Positions 1-12,400 of a stretch of DNA of 64,000 nt are shown one piece after another. The translations under genes were made by a program, and so were the position numbers. Below the pieces are notes generated by a model. It was not told where the DNA came from. It made no database searches and worked only from the letters and a program-made list of their open reading frames with translations. Numbering within the stretch: position 1 is the first letter of the stretch; each line of letters begins with the position of its first letter. Location of the stretch: contig CM034533.1 in the NCBI GenBank assembly GCA_020002185.1, positions 45,646,562 through 45,710,561 of the forward strand, written 5' to 3'. The DNA is from Paraescarpia echinospica. Taxonomy: Eukaryota; Annelida; Polychaeta; Sabellida; Siboglinidae.

Positions 1-455
1 GCGCCCTTTGTTTAAACACGCCTACATGTATTGTGGTTTATTTTCATAGAGAGATCCGACTGCCTACAACCGCCCTGTCAACAGCAGCGACAAAGCCAGT
101 ATGTGCGGTCGCCTCAACAGTGCACCCCCCTCCACCCATCTCTCCACCACCGCCACCTATCAACGATGCCGACGCACGACACCAGCCTCGTGTCGTCAAT
201 CCTCCGACGAGGCAACAATGGGTCGTGGTTTACACCCACCCCGACGACCGAACTCTGTACACGGCGCGGATTTCACGCGCCATTCTCCCTCTATAAGGCG
301 GGCATTGGCCGCGCGCGGCTATATAATTTTAGCAGTCAATAAATACTGCAGTCATCTCTACTACTCACGTTTCCACTCGTCTGTATCCACTGCATAAAAC
401 CCTTCGTACAGTGCCACCCACTGAACGTTAGCGTATTTATGCATTGGTTTCGATT
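1..455 (+). repeat. Possible LTR or promoter fragment
   Basis: A GC-rich stretch leads into a TATA-like box (TATATAAT, about 320-327) and then an AATAAA hexamer at 338-343. This compact TATA/poly(A) arrangement is typical of LTRs. Short overlapping ORFs here are low complexity (Pro/His-rich) and look non-coding. No second LTR, primer-binding site or pol gene is seen, so a cellular promoter fragment or chance composition is equally possible. Confidence 0.25.
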
Positions 456-560
456 TGATCGCACCACTAGATTTATTTATTTATTTAAACGCACAACGCA
501 TTGGTTTCGTTTTGATCGCACTGCTAGGTTTACAACGCACGGCCAGCTATGCTGCCGTGC
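438..560. repeat. Two-copy 60-bp tandem repeat
   Basis: GCATTGGTTTCG followed by TTTGATCGCAC occurs at about 439 and again about 60 bases later, with the second copy slightly diverged. A (TTTA)n tract separates them. No coding role is seen. Confidence 0.6.
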
Positions 561-578
561 CGGGGGTCATAGTCCACT

Positions 579-599
579 CCTGCTGCTGCTGCTGCTGCA
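579..599. repeat. (CTG)n microsatellite
   Basis: Seven CTG triplets in a row. The overlapping short ORF reads this as poly-Leu and has no other protein-like features. Confidence 0.9.
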
Positions 600-730
600 G
601 TGCCGGTCGCTTATCGTGCTGCTGCTAACATAGGGTACAGTGGGGCATCCACATAGGGCTGACGGGGGAAGTCTGCACACAGTGGTTTTATCGCGGTTAT
701 ATAGCCAGATATATAACCGCGTCATATAGT

Positions 731-1088
731 GCTTAGGTCAGCACGCGCTAACGTTGATCGCTAGGGGACAATCTGTTTAGGTCAGCACGCGCTAGGTACG
801 ACTTTGATCGCTAGGTGACAATCTGCTTAGGTCAGCACGCGCTAGGTACGGCGTTGATCGCTAGGGGACAAACAAAATGATCTCTACTTTGAGAGGCACT
901 TTGAGAACTCTTTAGTTTGAGAGCTACTTTGAGAGTTACTTTCTACTCTGCGGTCCGTGCTTGTGTACATTCTACTCAGCAGTCCGCACGCGCTAGGTAC
1001 GACGTTGATCGCTAGGGGACAATCTGCTTAGGTCAGCACGCGCTAGGTACGGCGTTGGTCGCTAGGGGACAAACAAAATGATCTCTAC
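731..1088. repeat. Interrupted ~50-bp tandem array
   Basis: Five near-copies of a unit built on GCTTAGGTCAGCACGCGCTA, then GTTGATCGCTAGGGGACAA, start at about 731, 776, 826, 975 and 1025. The third and fifth copies share the same longer ending (AACAAAATGATCTCTAC), so a higher-order block was duplicated. A different tract with GAGAG/ACTTT motifs (about 890-970) separates the blocks. No ORF fits the array. Confidence 0.75.
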
Positions 1089-1146
1089 ACTCACCGCTAG
1101 GTGGCACCTCAAATGTACTTAGAGGGGGTAATCCATCACGTTTTTT

Positions 1147-1230
1147 ATAAGTAGGTTCCCGAAAACGTTTAGTGTCAAAAAATCCTTTGATCTTTTTTTG
1201 ATAAGTAGGTTCCCGAAAACGTCTAGGGGT
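1147..1230. repeat. Two-copy 54-bp tandem repeat
   Basis: ATAAGTAGGTTCCCGAAAAC begins at 1147 and again at 1201. The array lies directly before the Rex1-like element. Confidence 0.7.
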
Positions 1231-1428
1231 AATTAAAACGTTTTTTATTAGTAAAGTTTTGCCCAAAGGTCACCAAAGGTGGCGTGCACGGGAACGAGTA
1301 GCTCCTCTATACTACTGGCGCTAACGTGGTGACCTGGAGTGTTTGCATTTAGCCTCTATCTTGTTTATCGTTTTTCGTCAGTTTTAACTGAAGTACGTTA
1401 TATACGTTCGTCGAGAAGTAGTAGGAAC

Positions 1429-2388
1429 ATGTTGTGCGGCAGAACAACCAAAGTTTTGGCAGTTTTATGGACCATTTTTCTCGGTGCGTGTGTGAGTGGT
1501 GAACCAATTTGGCAAGATGGCAGATTCACGACTTATTCACGTGACGCGCTGTTGGCCTTGCGACCCAGTGTCACTAACAATCTTTCTGGTCCACTCCTAG
1601 ATTTAAATGACTTCACAGTGCTCTCAAACACTAACAATAGAAACCAACCGCGACGCAAGCGACTGAAGAAAAAGAAGGTACGCACCCTCCCCATGCCCTC
1701 TATCATGTACGTTGGCTAATGTCCGATCATTACGTTCGAAAATTTACGAACTACAGGCCAATGTTGCGCTACAGTGGGCCTATAAAAAAGCGTGTTTGGT
1801 ATGCATGACTGAAACCTGGTTAGATGAAACATTGCCGGACAGTGAACTTTACGTTGATGGCATTGGTTCCCCAGTGAGATTGGACCGGGACAAAAAGCTA
1901 TGTGGCAAATCACAGGGTGGAGGGATCTGTGTGTACATTAACCAAAGCTGTTGTAAGTCTGTCATCGTGAGGGAAGAACTGTGGACCCCGGACGTGGAGC
2001 TATTGTCAGTGTCGCTGCGTCCGACCTATTTACCTAGAGAGTTCGTACAGCTATTTTTAACTCTGGTCTACGTGCCACTGTCAGCTAATGTTGCACGCGC
2101 AGCTGAAGCAATCACTAGCTGTGTGCACCGGCGTGAGACAATAGCACCAGACTCGCGTAACAAAATTCCCGGAGATTTCAATAGTTGCCGACTAAACAAA
2201 CATTGCCTGTTTACCAGCAATACGTGACGTGTCAGACACGCGGTAGTAACACCCTCGATCTTTGTTATGGCAACATTAAGGACGTGTACAAGTCCGTGAC
2301 GAAGATGGCACTCGGTACAGCTGATCACAATGTGATACATTTGATCCCGACGTATAGAACTAAACTGCAGAGACAGAACGCAGAGTAG
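1429..2388 (+). pseudogene. Rex1-like ORF2, N-terminus and endonuclease
   Basis: Three reading-frame segments (1429-1719, 1712-2227 and 2185-2388) together make one endonuclease/exonuclease/phosphatase-type domain, which nicks target DNA for target-primed reverse transcription. Visible landmarks are a basic patch (RRKRLKKKKVRTLP) before NVRSLRSK, the TETWLDE motif carrying the catalytic Glu, PREFVQL, a GDFNSC motif, RGSNTLDLCYGNI, and the terminal ADHN motif. Frameshifts lie near 1712 and 2200. The first segment begins with a hydrophobic stretch that could be mistaken for a signal peptide, but its position in the element argues against that. Confidence 0.75.
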
Positions 2389-2409
2389 AAATCTGTAAAA
2401 ACGTGGGAC

Positions 2410-4293
2410 TTGAACTCGGTCGGCGCCCTCAGGGGGTGTTTTAACTGTACTTTGTGGGATGTTCTTATTGACTCCAGTTCTTCGCATGAAGAAGGAGTTG
2501 ATGTCGTCACAGACTATATCAAGTTGTGTGAAGAGATGATTGTCCCCACAAAGACTAATGTGAAAATCTTCTCAAATAACAAACCGTGGGTGAGTAAAGA
2601 ACTGAAAAAAATAATCAACGAGAAGAAGAGGGTTTTCATGTTTTACAACCGCACTGAAGCAAGACGGATCCAGTGTACTTTTAAAAAGCAGACCACGGAC
2701 GCTAAACTTGAATACAAGGACAAAATTGAACGCCTGTTTTAATACGGCATGGCATGGCAAGGACTGAAAAATCTGTCTGGTGTTGAGTCCGGCAAACGTG
2801 TCATATAAACCACAGAGTCAGCGGTAGAGAGTCTCAAGTTCGCTGATGACTTGAATTCCTTCTTTGGGCGTTTTGACCGGCATGACTTCTTACGTGAGCG
2901 TCAGGATGCGGTGGACGATATTGAGTCTCAGCTCACTGAGGATGATACCCCAGAAACAACTCCTGATGACGTCAGTAAGATCTTCAAGCATGTTAATCCT
3001 CGCAAGGCAGCTGGGCCTGACAACGTCAGTGGTGGGGTCCTCAAGGTGTGCCATGCTCAGCTGGGTGCAGTGTTCAGCATCCTTTTCAACTGGTCTCTGA
3101 AGCAGCATCGCATCCCCCTGGCCTGGAAATCGTCAGTTATATGTCCTGTCCCTAAGAAACCTGTGCCATCTGTTCTCAACGACTACCGCCCAATGGCGCT
3201 TACCTCAGTCGTCATGAAGTGCTTTGAGCGACTCGTACTTCGTCCTCTCCTGCAGCATGTTGGGGATCAACTGAACCCCCTCCAATTTGCGTATAAACGC
3301 AATCGAGGTGTAGTCCTCACTTTATGTCATAGTGTGTACACTCACCTAGAAAAGCCCAAGTCGTTTGCCAGGATTGTCTTTATTGACTTTTCGTCAGCTT
3401 TCAACACCATCCAGCCACACATCATGATGAGTAAACATGTCAAAATGCATTTGAGCCCACACCTCATTTTGTGGATAAACCAGTTTCTTACTGAGCGTAA
3501 GCAAATAGTGCACTATAATGGTGCTGTGTCAAGCTCACTCTTCACTTTCACCGGTGCCCCCCACGGCTCGGTGATCTCCCCTGTTCTGTCCATACTCTAC
3601 ACAGACGACTGTCGTAGCAGCCAGGAGAGCGTCAATTTCATCAAATACAGCGATGACAGAGCTATAGTCGATCTATCCGGCTCTGATCAAGTGTGTGCGT
3701 GCGCTGTAGCTGATTTCACAGTGTTGTGTGACAATCATTTCCTAGACCTGAACGTTCGTAAAACTGACGAACTCATAACAGATTTAAAAAAAAATCTTAC
3801 TCCTCCCAACAGACTATTCATTAACCGAGAGTGTGTAAGGAGAGTAGATGAATACAAGTATATCGGCACTATCATTGATGCAAAGCTCACATTTGGTGAA
3901 AATACAGCGATAATTAACAGAAAGTGCCAGCAAAAGCTGTATTTCTTACGCAAGCTCAGGTCACTCAGTGTCAGCACACATGTTCTACAAACCTTCTACA
4001 GATACTACATAGAAAGCTCTATTACATTTGGGTTTCTTGTGTGGTACGGCGGCCTGAGTATCGTGCATCGCAACACTCTGGCACGAACAGTCAGGGTTAG
4101 TGGCAAGGTGGTGGGACAAAAGCAGACCAGTCTAGAGAATCGATACAGGCAACGGGCAGAGAGAAAGGGAAGGAATGTCTCCTCAGACCTCGAACATTCC
4201 CTGTTTCCATGCTATAAACTACTTCCTTCTGGCCGCCGCTTTCAACCCCCTCACTGCAAATTGAACCGCACTCGAAACTCAGTCATTCATTAG
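2410..4293 (+). pseudogene. Rex1-like ORF2, linker and reverse transcriptase
   Basis: A linker segment (2410-2742) and a 480-codon open segment (2851-4293) carry the RT domain of the same element. RT landmarks are NPRKAAGPDNVSG, NDYRPMALTSVVMK, FIDFSSAFNTI, GAPHGSVISP (usually GxPQGxxLSP) and YSDD in place of the usual YADD. The tail ends LLPSGRRFQPPHCK, as in Rex1-type proteins. A stop after 2742 and roughly 100 untranslated bases split the two segments. The altered GAPHG and YSDD motifs, besides the frameshifts, suggest relaxed selection. It would copy element RNA into DNA at the target site if intact. Confidence 0.8.
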
Positions 4294-4604
4294 TCTTATT
4301 GAAGAGGGAACAAATAACTGACCTTCGTTCCCTTCAATCTCTGCTAGTCTTCCCTGCTAGTCTGACACTGAGTGAGCCTGAGATGATTTGTGAGATGATT
4401 TAACTTTGTTTTAAACTTGTGTAACTTATTTAACATAGTTAACTAATTTATTTATTTATTTAACCGATATAACTTTTATTACTATTTTTTTATTTTTACG
4501 TTTTTATATTGCATGTACATTTGTTTTATTTGTTTTAATATGCTGCTCTACACTCCAAATGAACTTCCCTCCCAAGGGACAATAAAGTTTTGTGATTGTG
4601 ATTG

Positions 4605-4916
4605 ATCGAAGGCAGCACTCAAGTCGAGCAGCACCAATATCACGGTCATCCGATTATCCAGTGAAAGAAGAATGTCGTCTTGTATACGAACGAGGCCTGT
4701 TTCACAACTGTGTGCAGGACAGTACGCATTCTGAAATACATCGAATAAACCATTCGCGTCCATGTGTCGCCGAATTTCCGATGCAGCAATCTTCTCGAGG
4801 AGTTTCGAAATGAAACTCTGGTTAGATATTGGTCGGTAGTTAGCCAATGATTCAGAATCGATACCATTCTTCTTCAACAACGGTGTTACGACGGCATGTT
4901 TCCTACCAGTTGACAC
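4605..4916 (-). pseudogene. Antisense CR1-superfamily RT fragment
   Basis: On the minus strand about 100 codons read as the N-terminal half of a LINE reverse transcriptase: KHAVVTPLLKK, LANYRPISNQSFISKLLEK, an AHSCETGL-type motif and VLLDLSAAFD. The reading is cut exactly after the AFD motif, at the 3' tail of the Rex1-like element, so the two elements abut. Either the Rex1 copy inserted here or a rearrangement joined them. The remainder of this RT was not found on the other side of the Rex1 copy. Confidence 0.7.
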
Positions 4917-7496
4917 AGTAGACGACTCGATTGCGTGTCAGCGCATGGAAACACCGGAGCCAGCGTGTCAATGTTCGATTTAAGTATGGCTGTAGTTGGC
5001 ATGCGGTCGTCAAGGTGATCTGCCATGTCTATCAAGTGACTCAAATGATGCAGCGGTATTCTGATGGTTAAGGCTATCTTTAAAGCCTGGCAGCAACACA
5101 CAAGTTCGTCAGGTGACCGGCCAAAGATGCGCAGCTGAAAAAGTAATGGACTGTTTCCCTCGATTGAATGCAATAGACGCTAACGCGCCTTCTTGCAGTT
5201 GTTGTGCATAGCCCACCTAGGGCCGTTGCTACGAGACTGAATGTAATTGCTAATCGTCCCAATAGGGATGACGTTCTTTAAAGTTTCATCTCATACATGT
5301 GAACAAATAGTGGCCATGCAAGGAGTGCAAATCAAATTTAAAAGATGCATCTTAAGATACATTGATAACAGGTTTATCAGACGCCATCTTTCAAAATGGC
5401 GGACATTTCAAAATGGCGGATATCTGAAAATCAACTAAGATAAAAAGTAATATCTCTTAAATCATAGTATGTAAACAACCTACATTTTGACATAAACTTT
5501 GTGGCTATAAGTTATGCTGTTCTTAAAATATTAAAAACAGATTTTGAGGGACGCCATCTTAAAAAAATGGCGGATATATGAATGTCACCGAAGGTCAAAT
5601 GTATATTTTTTAAGTCGCTATCGACCAACCTATTTAAAAGCGTAAATTTTAAGCTCTGTTGTGACGAACTGGTTGAGATATTGTGACATTTGTATTAACT
5701 ACCGCCATCTTTAAAAGTGGCTGATGTGAATATCGGAGAAGTCCAAATGTAACAAATTTGAAATCTTTGATCCCTAGAGCCTACAAAATAGGTACACAAA
5801 TCATAGCTCTATGTAAAACAGTTATTAAGTTATATGGGGAAATCGATTTTCGCGGCCATTTAAAAAAATCCAAAATGGTCGCCTTACGTGCTTATGGGCA
5901 AATTGAAAATTTTTTTTCGGGTTCCTCATATATGACGTTTCCAAAAATGTATTGGTTTGATAATCTCCACACAAAAAACACGGCAAAAATAGACAGTGAA
6001 CCTGACTGTGATGTTCTTCCTCGGAAGTACCAGTTACAAGGATATCATACAGGTACACCGTTGTGCGCATGAGGAACGCCTGTCAGGAGATTTTCGATTA
6101 CCCGCTGAAAGATTGCAGGAGCTGAAGAGACTCCACATGCTAGACAACTGTAGACAAACATTCCTCGATGGGTGGTTTATGGCACGTCACATGTTCTTCC
6201 TTTATGAACCTATGATGAATGTCCGTAAATACAGACACCAATGACCTTAGGTTTTTAAGCCATATCTGGCGTAGCTTAAGTGTCCAGCAGCGAAGAAGTG
6301 GGACAATATTCTGTTCACTGCCCAGAGATGAAACGGCCACCCAGCTTCATTATTTCATTATTAAATACCTGCCTTAAAATAGTTTATGGTGCTGTTATGC
6401 ATTGATACATTGACTGCACCCACTAGCTTTTGGGATGGCACCATCAAAATTCCTGACCCTGTTAATATCGAGTTAGACACCTCATTTGAAATGCTATCAT
6501 AAATAATTCGGAAGATATTAATAAAACACCGATTTTTCTCAATGCTGCTGCTAATTTGCAAATTAAATGGAAACTCGTTGGCAGGACTACTATGTGACTG
6601 TCGTTGACACTGTATATTCTCAAAACATAGCTACATGACGCTTTGTTTGTTTTGCTATCAAGCTACTGCCACATGCGCCAAATTCAATATTTTGCAAATG
6701 GCGGCATCTAATTTGCATTGTTTGGGTAGTGAAGTGTCGTATCGTTTCAGAATCATGCTAAACAGTGTCACAGACATTCATAATTAGATAAATAGATGTA
6801 TATTTGGTCTCTTAAAAACTATAGGACTGTCCCCCCTAGTTGTCAATAGTTACTGAGATAATGACGAAATTATCATTTTTGATAATGTTGACACTAATTT
6901 GCATATTGTGAAAAATAGATATAGAAACTGCCAACAAACTTTATGTGGATCATACTGCAAGGTTCACCCTCAAAACAGCATTTCACTGCCGGACTATGGT
7001 GAAACAAGTTGGTTAAAATATTGCTTGATTAGGTCCCAATAATAACTGTGCGATGAACTGTGTCACTCAGAAACAAGTCTGCAGCCAGACGTGAGGTACT
7101 TGGTGGCGTAGCAACAGCACAAGGTGAAACATTGGTCAACATGATGCCACTTCTGTGCCAAGAATTCATACCGGAAGTAATGTCTGCTCTATGATAGCGC
7201 AAATCTATCGTTGTTCACAATTAGACGTTTGCATTTCATAAATGTAAATCGTACTCGTAACACCAATAATTTGTAAGTTAAACTTCAACAGACAGGAACT
7301 GCAACGAGTATACTAAACATAAAATATCGCATTATTTCCCACAAGGCTTAGGCTATCGATCACAAATATTCAATAATAATAAATGTGTGGTCCGCCGACC
7401 TAACCTAATATAAGTCACTTATTAATTTTGGCCTTCCATTCAAAAATTGCTGGCCCGTTTCAAAAAGCCATATATAATTAATTCATGCGTGTATAT
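4917..7496. other. No gene seen; repeat-derived DNA
   Basis: I see no convincing gene. From 5380 to 5890 a motif pair of the form GCCATCTT ... AATGGCGG recurs (see the repeat entry). An 82-codon plus-strand reading at 5996-6244 is unrecognised and has no splice or domain support. Confidence 0.5.
5380..5890. repeat. Recurring GCCATCTT/AATGGCGG inverted motifs
   Basis: Short inverted motif pairs recur at irregular spacing: GCCATCTTTCAAAATGGCGG near 5383-5402 with another AAATGGCGG at about 5410, then GCCATCTTAAAAAAATGGCG near 5552-5571, and diverged versions near 5702 and 5852. The intervening AT-rich text is also loosely similar, which suggests a diverged tandem or mobile family with a period of roughly 150-160 bases. 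Confidence 0.5.
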
Positions 7497-7675
<179 letters not shown>

Positions 7676-8388
7676 TATTCTCTGAGCCGTCGAACAACAC
7701 TTTGGGTCTAACACAACATTCCATATTTCATGGTTTGTTTTTCTTCAAATGTATCGTTTTGTTTTACGATTCTTTTACAGTAATAATAATAGCACTATTT
7801 AATTCGTACAGTCGGGGCTTGAAACTTTAACTTGTAAGCATCATTAATGACAACTTCATTTACACAATGCGTCATTTTATTGTTGTAATATCTTCTACAG
7901 TAATGTCAAAAGATTAGTTCTTACAAAGCAATATCAAATCCTTAGGACTGGGCAAAGCACTTTACACTTTACCCCCTGGCAGACCTGTTCCATCGAACAC
8001 CATCTCGATTGCTGTGGGAAGCATCCAGCCATGCTGCAATTAATGCGCGAAGACTACTCATACACAAATGTCCACCACTGGCTATAACCAGGTACACATT
8101 CATACAGCTGAGTGAATTGGAGACAACTTGAAACACAAAACATGTGGTCTAAGAAAGTAATATAGATTCTTCAGTGTACATCAAGTAGTGGATATTATTA
8201 TGATGTTCCACCTCGTTAAGCATAACTGACATGTAATTTTGATTTACATTTTTAGTATATTGCATTGTTCCTTGTTACAATGCAAGAACTGTGAATTACG
8301 CAACTATCTACTATCTAACTCTTCTCATATATAATGGATGTGTTAAGATTCACACAGAAACCAGTCACGGACCCAACAGCACGAGAAC

Positions 8389-8428
8389 TAACCCCCCTTT
8401 ATGTTTGAAGCAATATAAAGGGGGGTTA
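8389..8428. repeat. 13-bp perfect inverted repeat (hairpin)
   Basis: TAACCCCCCTTTA at 8389-8401 is repeated as its exact reverse complement at 8416-8428 with a 14-nt loop. The G6/C6 core makes it a strong stem. It could be a fragment of a MITE end or a transcript hairpin; no function is assigned. Confidence 0.75.
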
Positions 8429-8866
8429 ATTGGATGTATTTTGTGTAACCATTATGTGTAGATGGGCACGCCCGCTGTTTTAGCCTCAGGGTGTGCATTT
8501 AGACGTTTTGTTGAACCTCAGAGGGGATGATGGGTCGCTGCTGCCCCATTGGTGAAACCCTAGATTCGTCCCTGGAATCTGTTGTGAAACTGTACAAAAT
8601 ATGTGCATTCCCGTCTACCAAGTGACGCATGATTATTAAGAAAACCTGACATAAATATAGACCGCAGTACACACATACACATATATATATATATATATTA
8701 TTACATTACCATAATGTAATCAGTGCGCTAGTGTGCGCACATGGACATACGCACGCACGTGCGCATACATACACGCACATGAACATACATTTATACACAC
8801 ATTGTACAATTTAGGAGCAACACTTTCAGGAATTAAGCTATGCTCCTACCAGAGTTAAGTAACAAC

Positions 8867-8876
8867 TTTATTTATT
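8867..8876 (-). promoter_or_regulatory. Candidate poly(A) signal of left gene
   Basis: The minus strand reads AATAAATAAA here, two overlapping canonical hexamers, about 380 bases downstream of the stop codon at 9254-9256. Position and motif fit the 3' end of the minus-strand EGF/chitin-binding gene. Not confirmed by any transcript. Confidence 0.35.
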
Positions 8877-9253
8877 CCAAATTCACCTTTGGTTAAGTGG
8901 TTTTACCGCTTGTAGGGTTCGTATCGGACGTTATATTACCGAAAGTCAACTGTTCAAAATGTTAGTCGTATTTTCTCATTGTTCTGACGACAGGCGAACG
9001 GTCGAGGCATTGGCCGGTAGACGGGCATTTGTTTTAGTAAAACTCAATGTATGTTTTGTTCTCTGATATACAACTACACAGCTGGTCTATCCTAAGAACG
9101 ATATTAGCTGAGTCTATTGGTTCCATTGCCATAGACAGTTGTTTCCTTCACAGTCAGGAAACTAGATGTCAACATGCAATGTTTTGCAGTAGAATCGGAA
9201 GTGGAATCCGTACAGGCCACGAGGAAACCAATCAATGGTCTGCACAAACAGTT

Positions 9254-9468
9254 TTAATCCTCTACACACTTGGTAACACCTGTTTGGCAGTTATCGTCTG
9301 TAGTTTTATAGTCCGGGTTGAACAGTAACGTTGGGGAACATGTCTGTTCGTAATCTTGCGCGTTGGTGCACCAAATGTACTTGTTGCACTTGTACGGGTG
9401 TGACAAGTAGAAATCACCGTTATCGAATGTGTGTGCCCCAGTTGTCTCACTGCACACACTTGTTATAT
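9254..9468 (-). CDS. Left gene exon 7: chitin-binding module and stop
   Basis: Acceptor TTGCTTTCAG, phase 1, ending in TAA at 9256-9254. The 71 residues contain six cysteines spaced as in the chitin-binding type-2 (peritrophin-A, CBM14) family, with the aromatic core DNGDFYLSHPYKCNKYIWC and LFNPDYKTTDDNC. Such modules bind chitin or related glycans in extracellular matrices. Here it forms the C-terminal tip of a membrane protein. Confidence 0.75.
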
Positions 9469-12400
9469 CTGAAAGCAAATGTACAAGATGATCATGACAA
9501 ATCTGTTTTGTATATGCAAACAAGTGGCTACAAACTCCCCTTCAGAGATGAGAGTGACAACGAAAGTGAGTTGGGAGACTGCCACATATTGTACCGTCAC
9601 CGTACAAGAAAGACCTGTTCTGTCTGGTGTGTGGAATATTGTTGACCACCTGGTCGGACAACAAAGACATGTTGGATGTACTGGGTGGAGTTGTTTCACT
9701 TCTGGGAACATTCATTTCCTCATACACATTTGAATAAGACCTGTGCACCGTCTGTGAAGCTGGCCATTACCTTAGAAGTGGACATAACCTACATAACATA
9801 TAACGTTACTGTTGGTACAGACTGTACTGTGGTGAAAGATCTAAAGAACAACACCCACCCAACCTGCAGTCACGAGTTGAAGGTATGGAGGAACAGTTGC
9901 AGCGTTGACATATGCAGGTGTAGTTATTCACTTTGTCCTCACATCCCGTACTGTAGTTTGCGTGACACGGGTTACTGGAGCATTCATTAATCTCTACAAT
10001 GTGGAATAAACACAATGTGTCATGATTACATTTTGTTCAGCTGGCTACAGACGGTGATGGATATACTTGCCTGAGTCGTGTTCCTGATCATTCACTTTAG
10101 AGGCGTAAATACGATTTTGAAAAAGGTCATATATGTTGTCAGGTTGTGATATCACGATACATAGAAACCTTTTGCAGAATCAAGTATAACGTATATGTCA
10201 GTATATAGTAATGAAGGTACAACAATATCAATTAATACTCATTAACATACTAAATAAGTAATTATTGAGAGAAAGGTCCGTTTTAAAACATGTTATTTGG
10301 TTAGGCTTATATATCAATGTACTTGTATGAATAAATAGCAATCATCGTGACAATCCCGATCGTCTGATATACTACCACATTCTACAATGCTGACGGACAG
10401 TTTTTATTCGGGACAAGTTGCGAAGAATGTATTGAAGCAGCGTGACTATTAGTAAACACGGAAATGTTTAGTGTATGCCCAGTATTCATATATGCCTTTG
10501 CAATCATCATTTGACCAGGTTTGGTGAACTGGTTGGTCTTTGATTTGTATTCTACGTTATTCCATTTGACAAATTGATGTAGGCGCCTGCGGTCTTTACT
10601 GATGCAACACTTCTGTATTGCCTCATCAGCTCACTTCTGTCTCATCCCCAATGCCACCATACGTGAGAAACACAATGTCAATATTTACGACGCTTTTATT
10701 GGCTTGCGATACAACTCTAAAAACAAGTGCACTGCCGCTGTGCTGGTTGCTATTAGAAAGGCTACGGTCGTTATAAAACGTTATTTTGTCAAATCATCAC
10801 TAAACATTGGCCAGTTGCTTGGGACCATTTGTACTTACATCCAACAACATATACATAAATGGCCTCGTCATCAACCTAAGGTACTAAGTGTTTTTTTCTA
10901 ACATATGTTGATATACATACAAATATTATGTATAATCAAGAGTAAAATATAATGCATCGACAATATAGTATCCACTAAAATACAAAATTAGATGTGGAAA
11001 AGGCAATTTCTAAATATTATGCATTCCAAGTATCATATCATAGTAAGTCATTTGTAAGATATTTTCGGGGAAAATCAATACTGAATTGTTTTTGTTTATT
11101 TGGCGATGTTATGTTATGTTAATGTGGTGACTTAGGCATACGGTATGGGGGAATTACTGGTCATAATTGCCAAAGTGACGTCGTTATTTATGTCAGTAAT
11201 ATAATGATCTAGTTGTACTTCTAGCAAATAGGTGGATTTACTTTACAGCTTGTAACAACACATTGTTTTAGTAAAACTCTTTCATATTGTTATAATATGG
11301 TGACGTTGAAAAGCAAAGAGAAACAGATGCAGTTAATTAATTTGTTGAATTCGTCATGGGTCTTAATTTTTATAATGATTCCTCCTACCTGTCTCACACA
11401 AGGATCCGGTATATCCAGCGACACATTCACATTTGTAGCCTAAGTCTGTGTCATTACATGTTGCTCCATTCGTACAGTTCACCTCACTACATAGAAGCTT
11501 TTCTGGAATGGAAATACAAATATTATACTACAAAATATGATAATAATAATAATAATAGTAAGAGTTACAGCGAGGTTGTACGTTTCATTACCCGGAATCA
11601 GCCAGGGTTGGTCATTTTTACCACAAAGTTCGCCGAAGCAGTTTACATAGGCGCATTTGTGCATATGAGCAACTGGCCTCGGATTAGTGTGCAATGTTAC
11701 ATGTTTTATTCAACATTAATGGTTGAATTATATTTCCAGTACCAATTAATGTAGCTATACCACCACGTATTTACAAAAAGTATTCACTTGTATATATTAC
11801 TACTGCAGTTGCCTGTTACTATTAATACAACGCCTTCAAAAATGCAGAACATTAGTATCAGCCAACAATGTTTATATCCAATAACAAAAAGGCTTCTTAC
11901 GGGTTTGACATAACTCTCCCATGTAGTTCTCGGAACAGTTGCAGTAAAACCCACCGACTGTCATCTCACACTCCCCATGTTCACATGTAACATTGTCACA
12001 CGTTTTAAGTTCTACAAGAATAACATGACAAACACGAAAAATGCATTGACCGAAATGTATAAAACAAAGTTTGTGGTGCAGTGACATTGGGAAAGAAATA
12101 GATAGAGAGTGTATGAATACATACAAAACTACATATATGTAAATAACTTTAGTAATCACGAAGATCTTATCAATTAATCCAGCAAGACGTACGGAATTTG
12201 CAAGGATGAATTAAATGTTATCCCTGACTTTCGACCATATATTTCCTGCATTACTAGACATGATACGAGAACGTATGGTCACAGGATGATGCATGACGAG
12301 TCAATCTATTTAACGTGCTATATATAGGCATGTTGCTAAACTAAACAGAATCAATAACTCACCGTTTTCACAGGTCAGTCCGTTGTATTGGCCAAATGGA

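Larger units (their letters stand above)
1280..4604 (+). mobile_element. Rex1-like non-LTR retrotransposon, decayed
   Basis: A nearly full-length but broken non-LTR retrotransposon. It shows, in order, a basic N-terminal region, an apurinic-type endonuclease, a linker, a reverse transcriptase and a C-terminal tail, then a short AT-rich 3' UTR. The 3' end is well defined: an AATAAA (4580-4585) is followed by a tail of TGTGATTG repeats ending at 4604. Microsatellite-like 3' tails of this kind are known from CR1/Rex1-type elements. The 5' limit is uncertain; I place it before the first ORF, after the tandem repeats. Several frameshifts and stops mean it cannot make its protein. The Rex1 assignment rests on the N-terminal YSRDALLALRPSV and NVRSLRSK motifs, recalled from the family. 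Confidence 0.8.
7676..9253. other. No gene seen
   Basis: No coding region recognised. The stretch includes a strong hairpin (8389-8428), an (AT)n/CA-rich patch (8665-8800) and, near 8867, the likely 3' end of the minus-strand gene that follows. Confidence 0.5.

Noticed and set aside
1429..1500. Signal-peptide-like start (VLAVLWTIFLGACVSGE) of a secreted protein
   Set aside because: It continues directly into Rex1-type N-terminal motifs and the endonuclease; chance hydrophobicity or an element feature is simpler.
9542..9757. Tyr-motif reading (SYSNVYEEMNVPRSE) as a cytoplasmic signalling tail
   Set aside because: It lies in the intron between EGF module 4 and the chitin-binding exon. The splice model works without it, and the protein already has its TM at the N-terminus.
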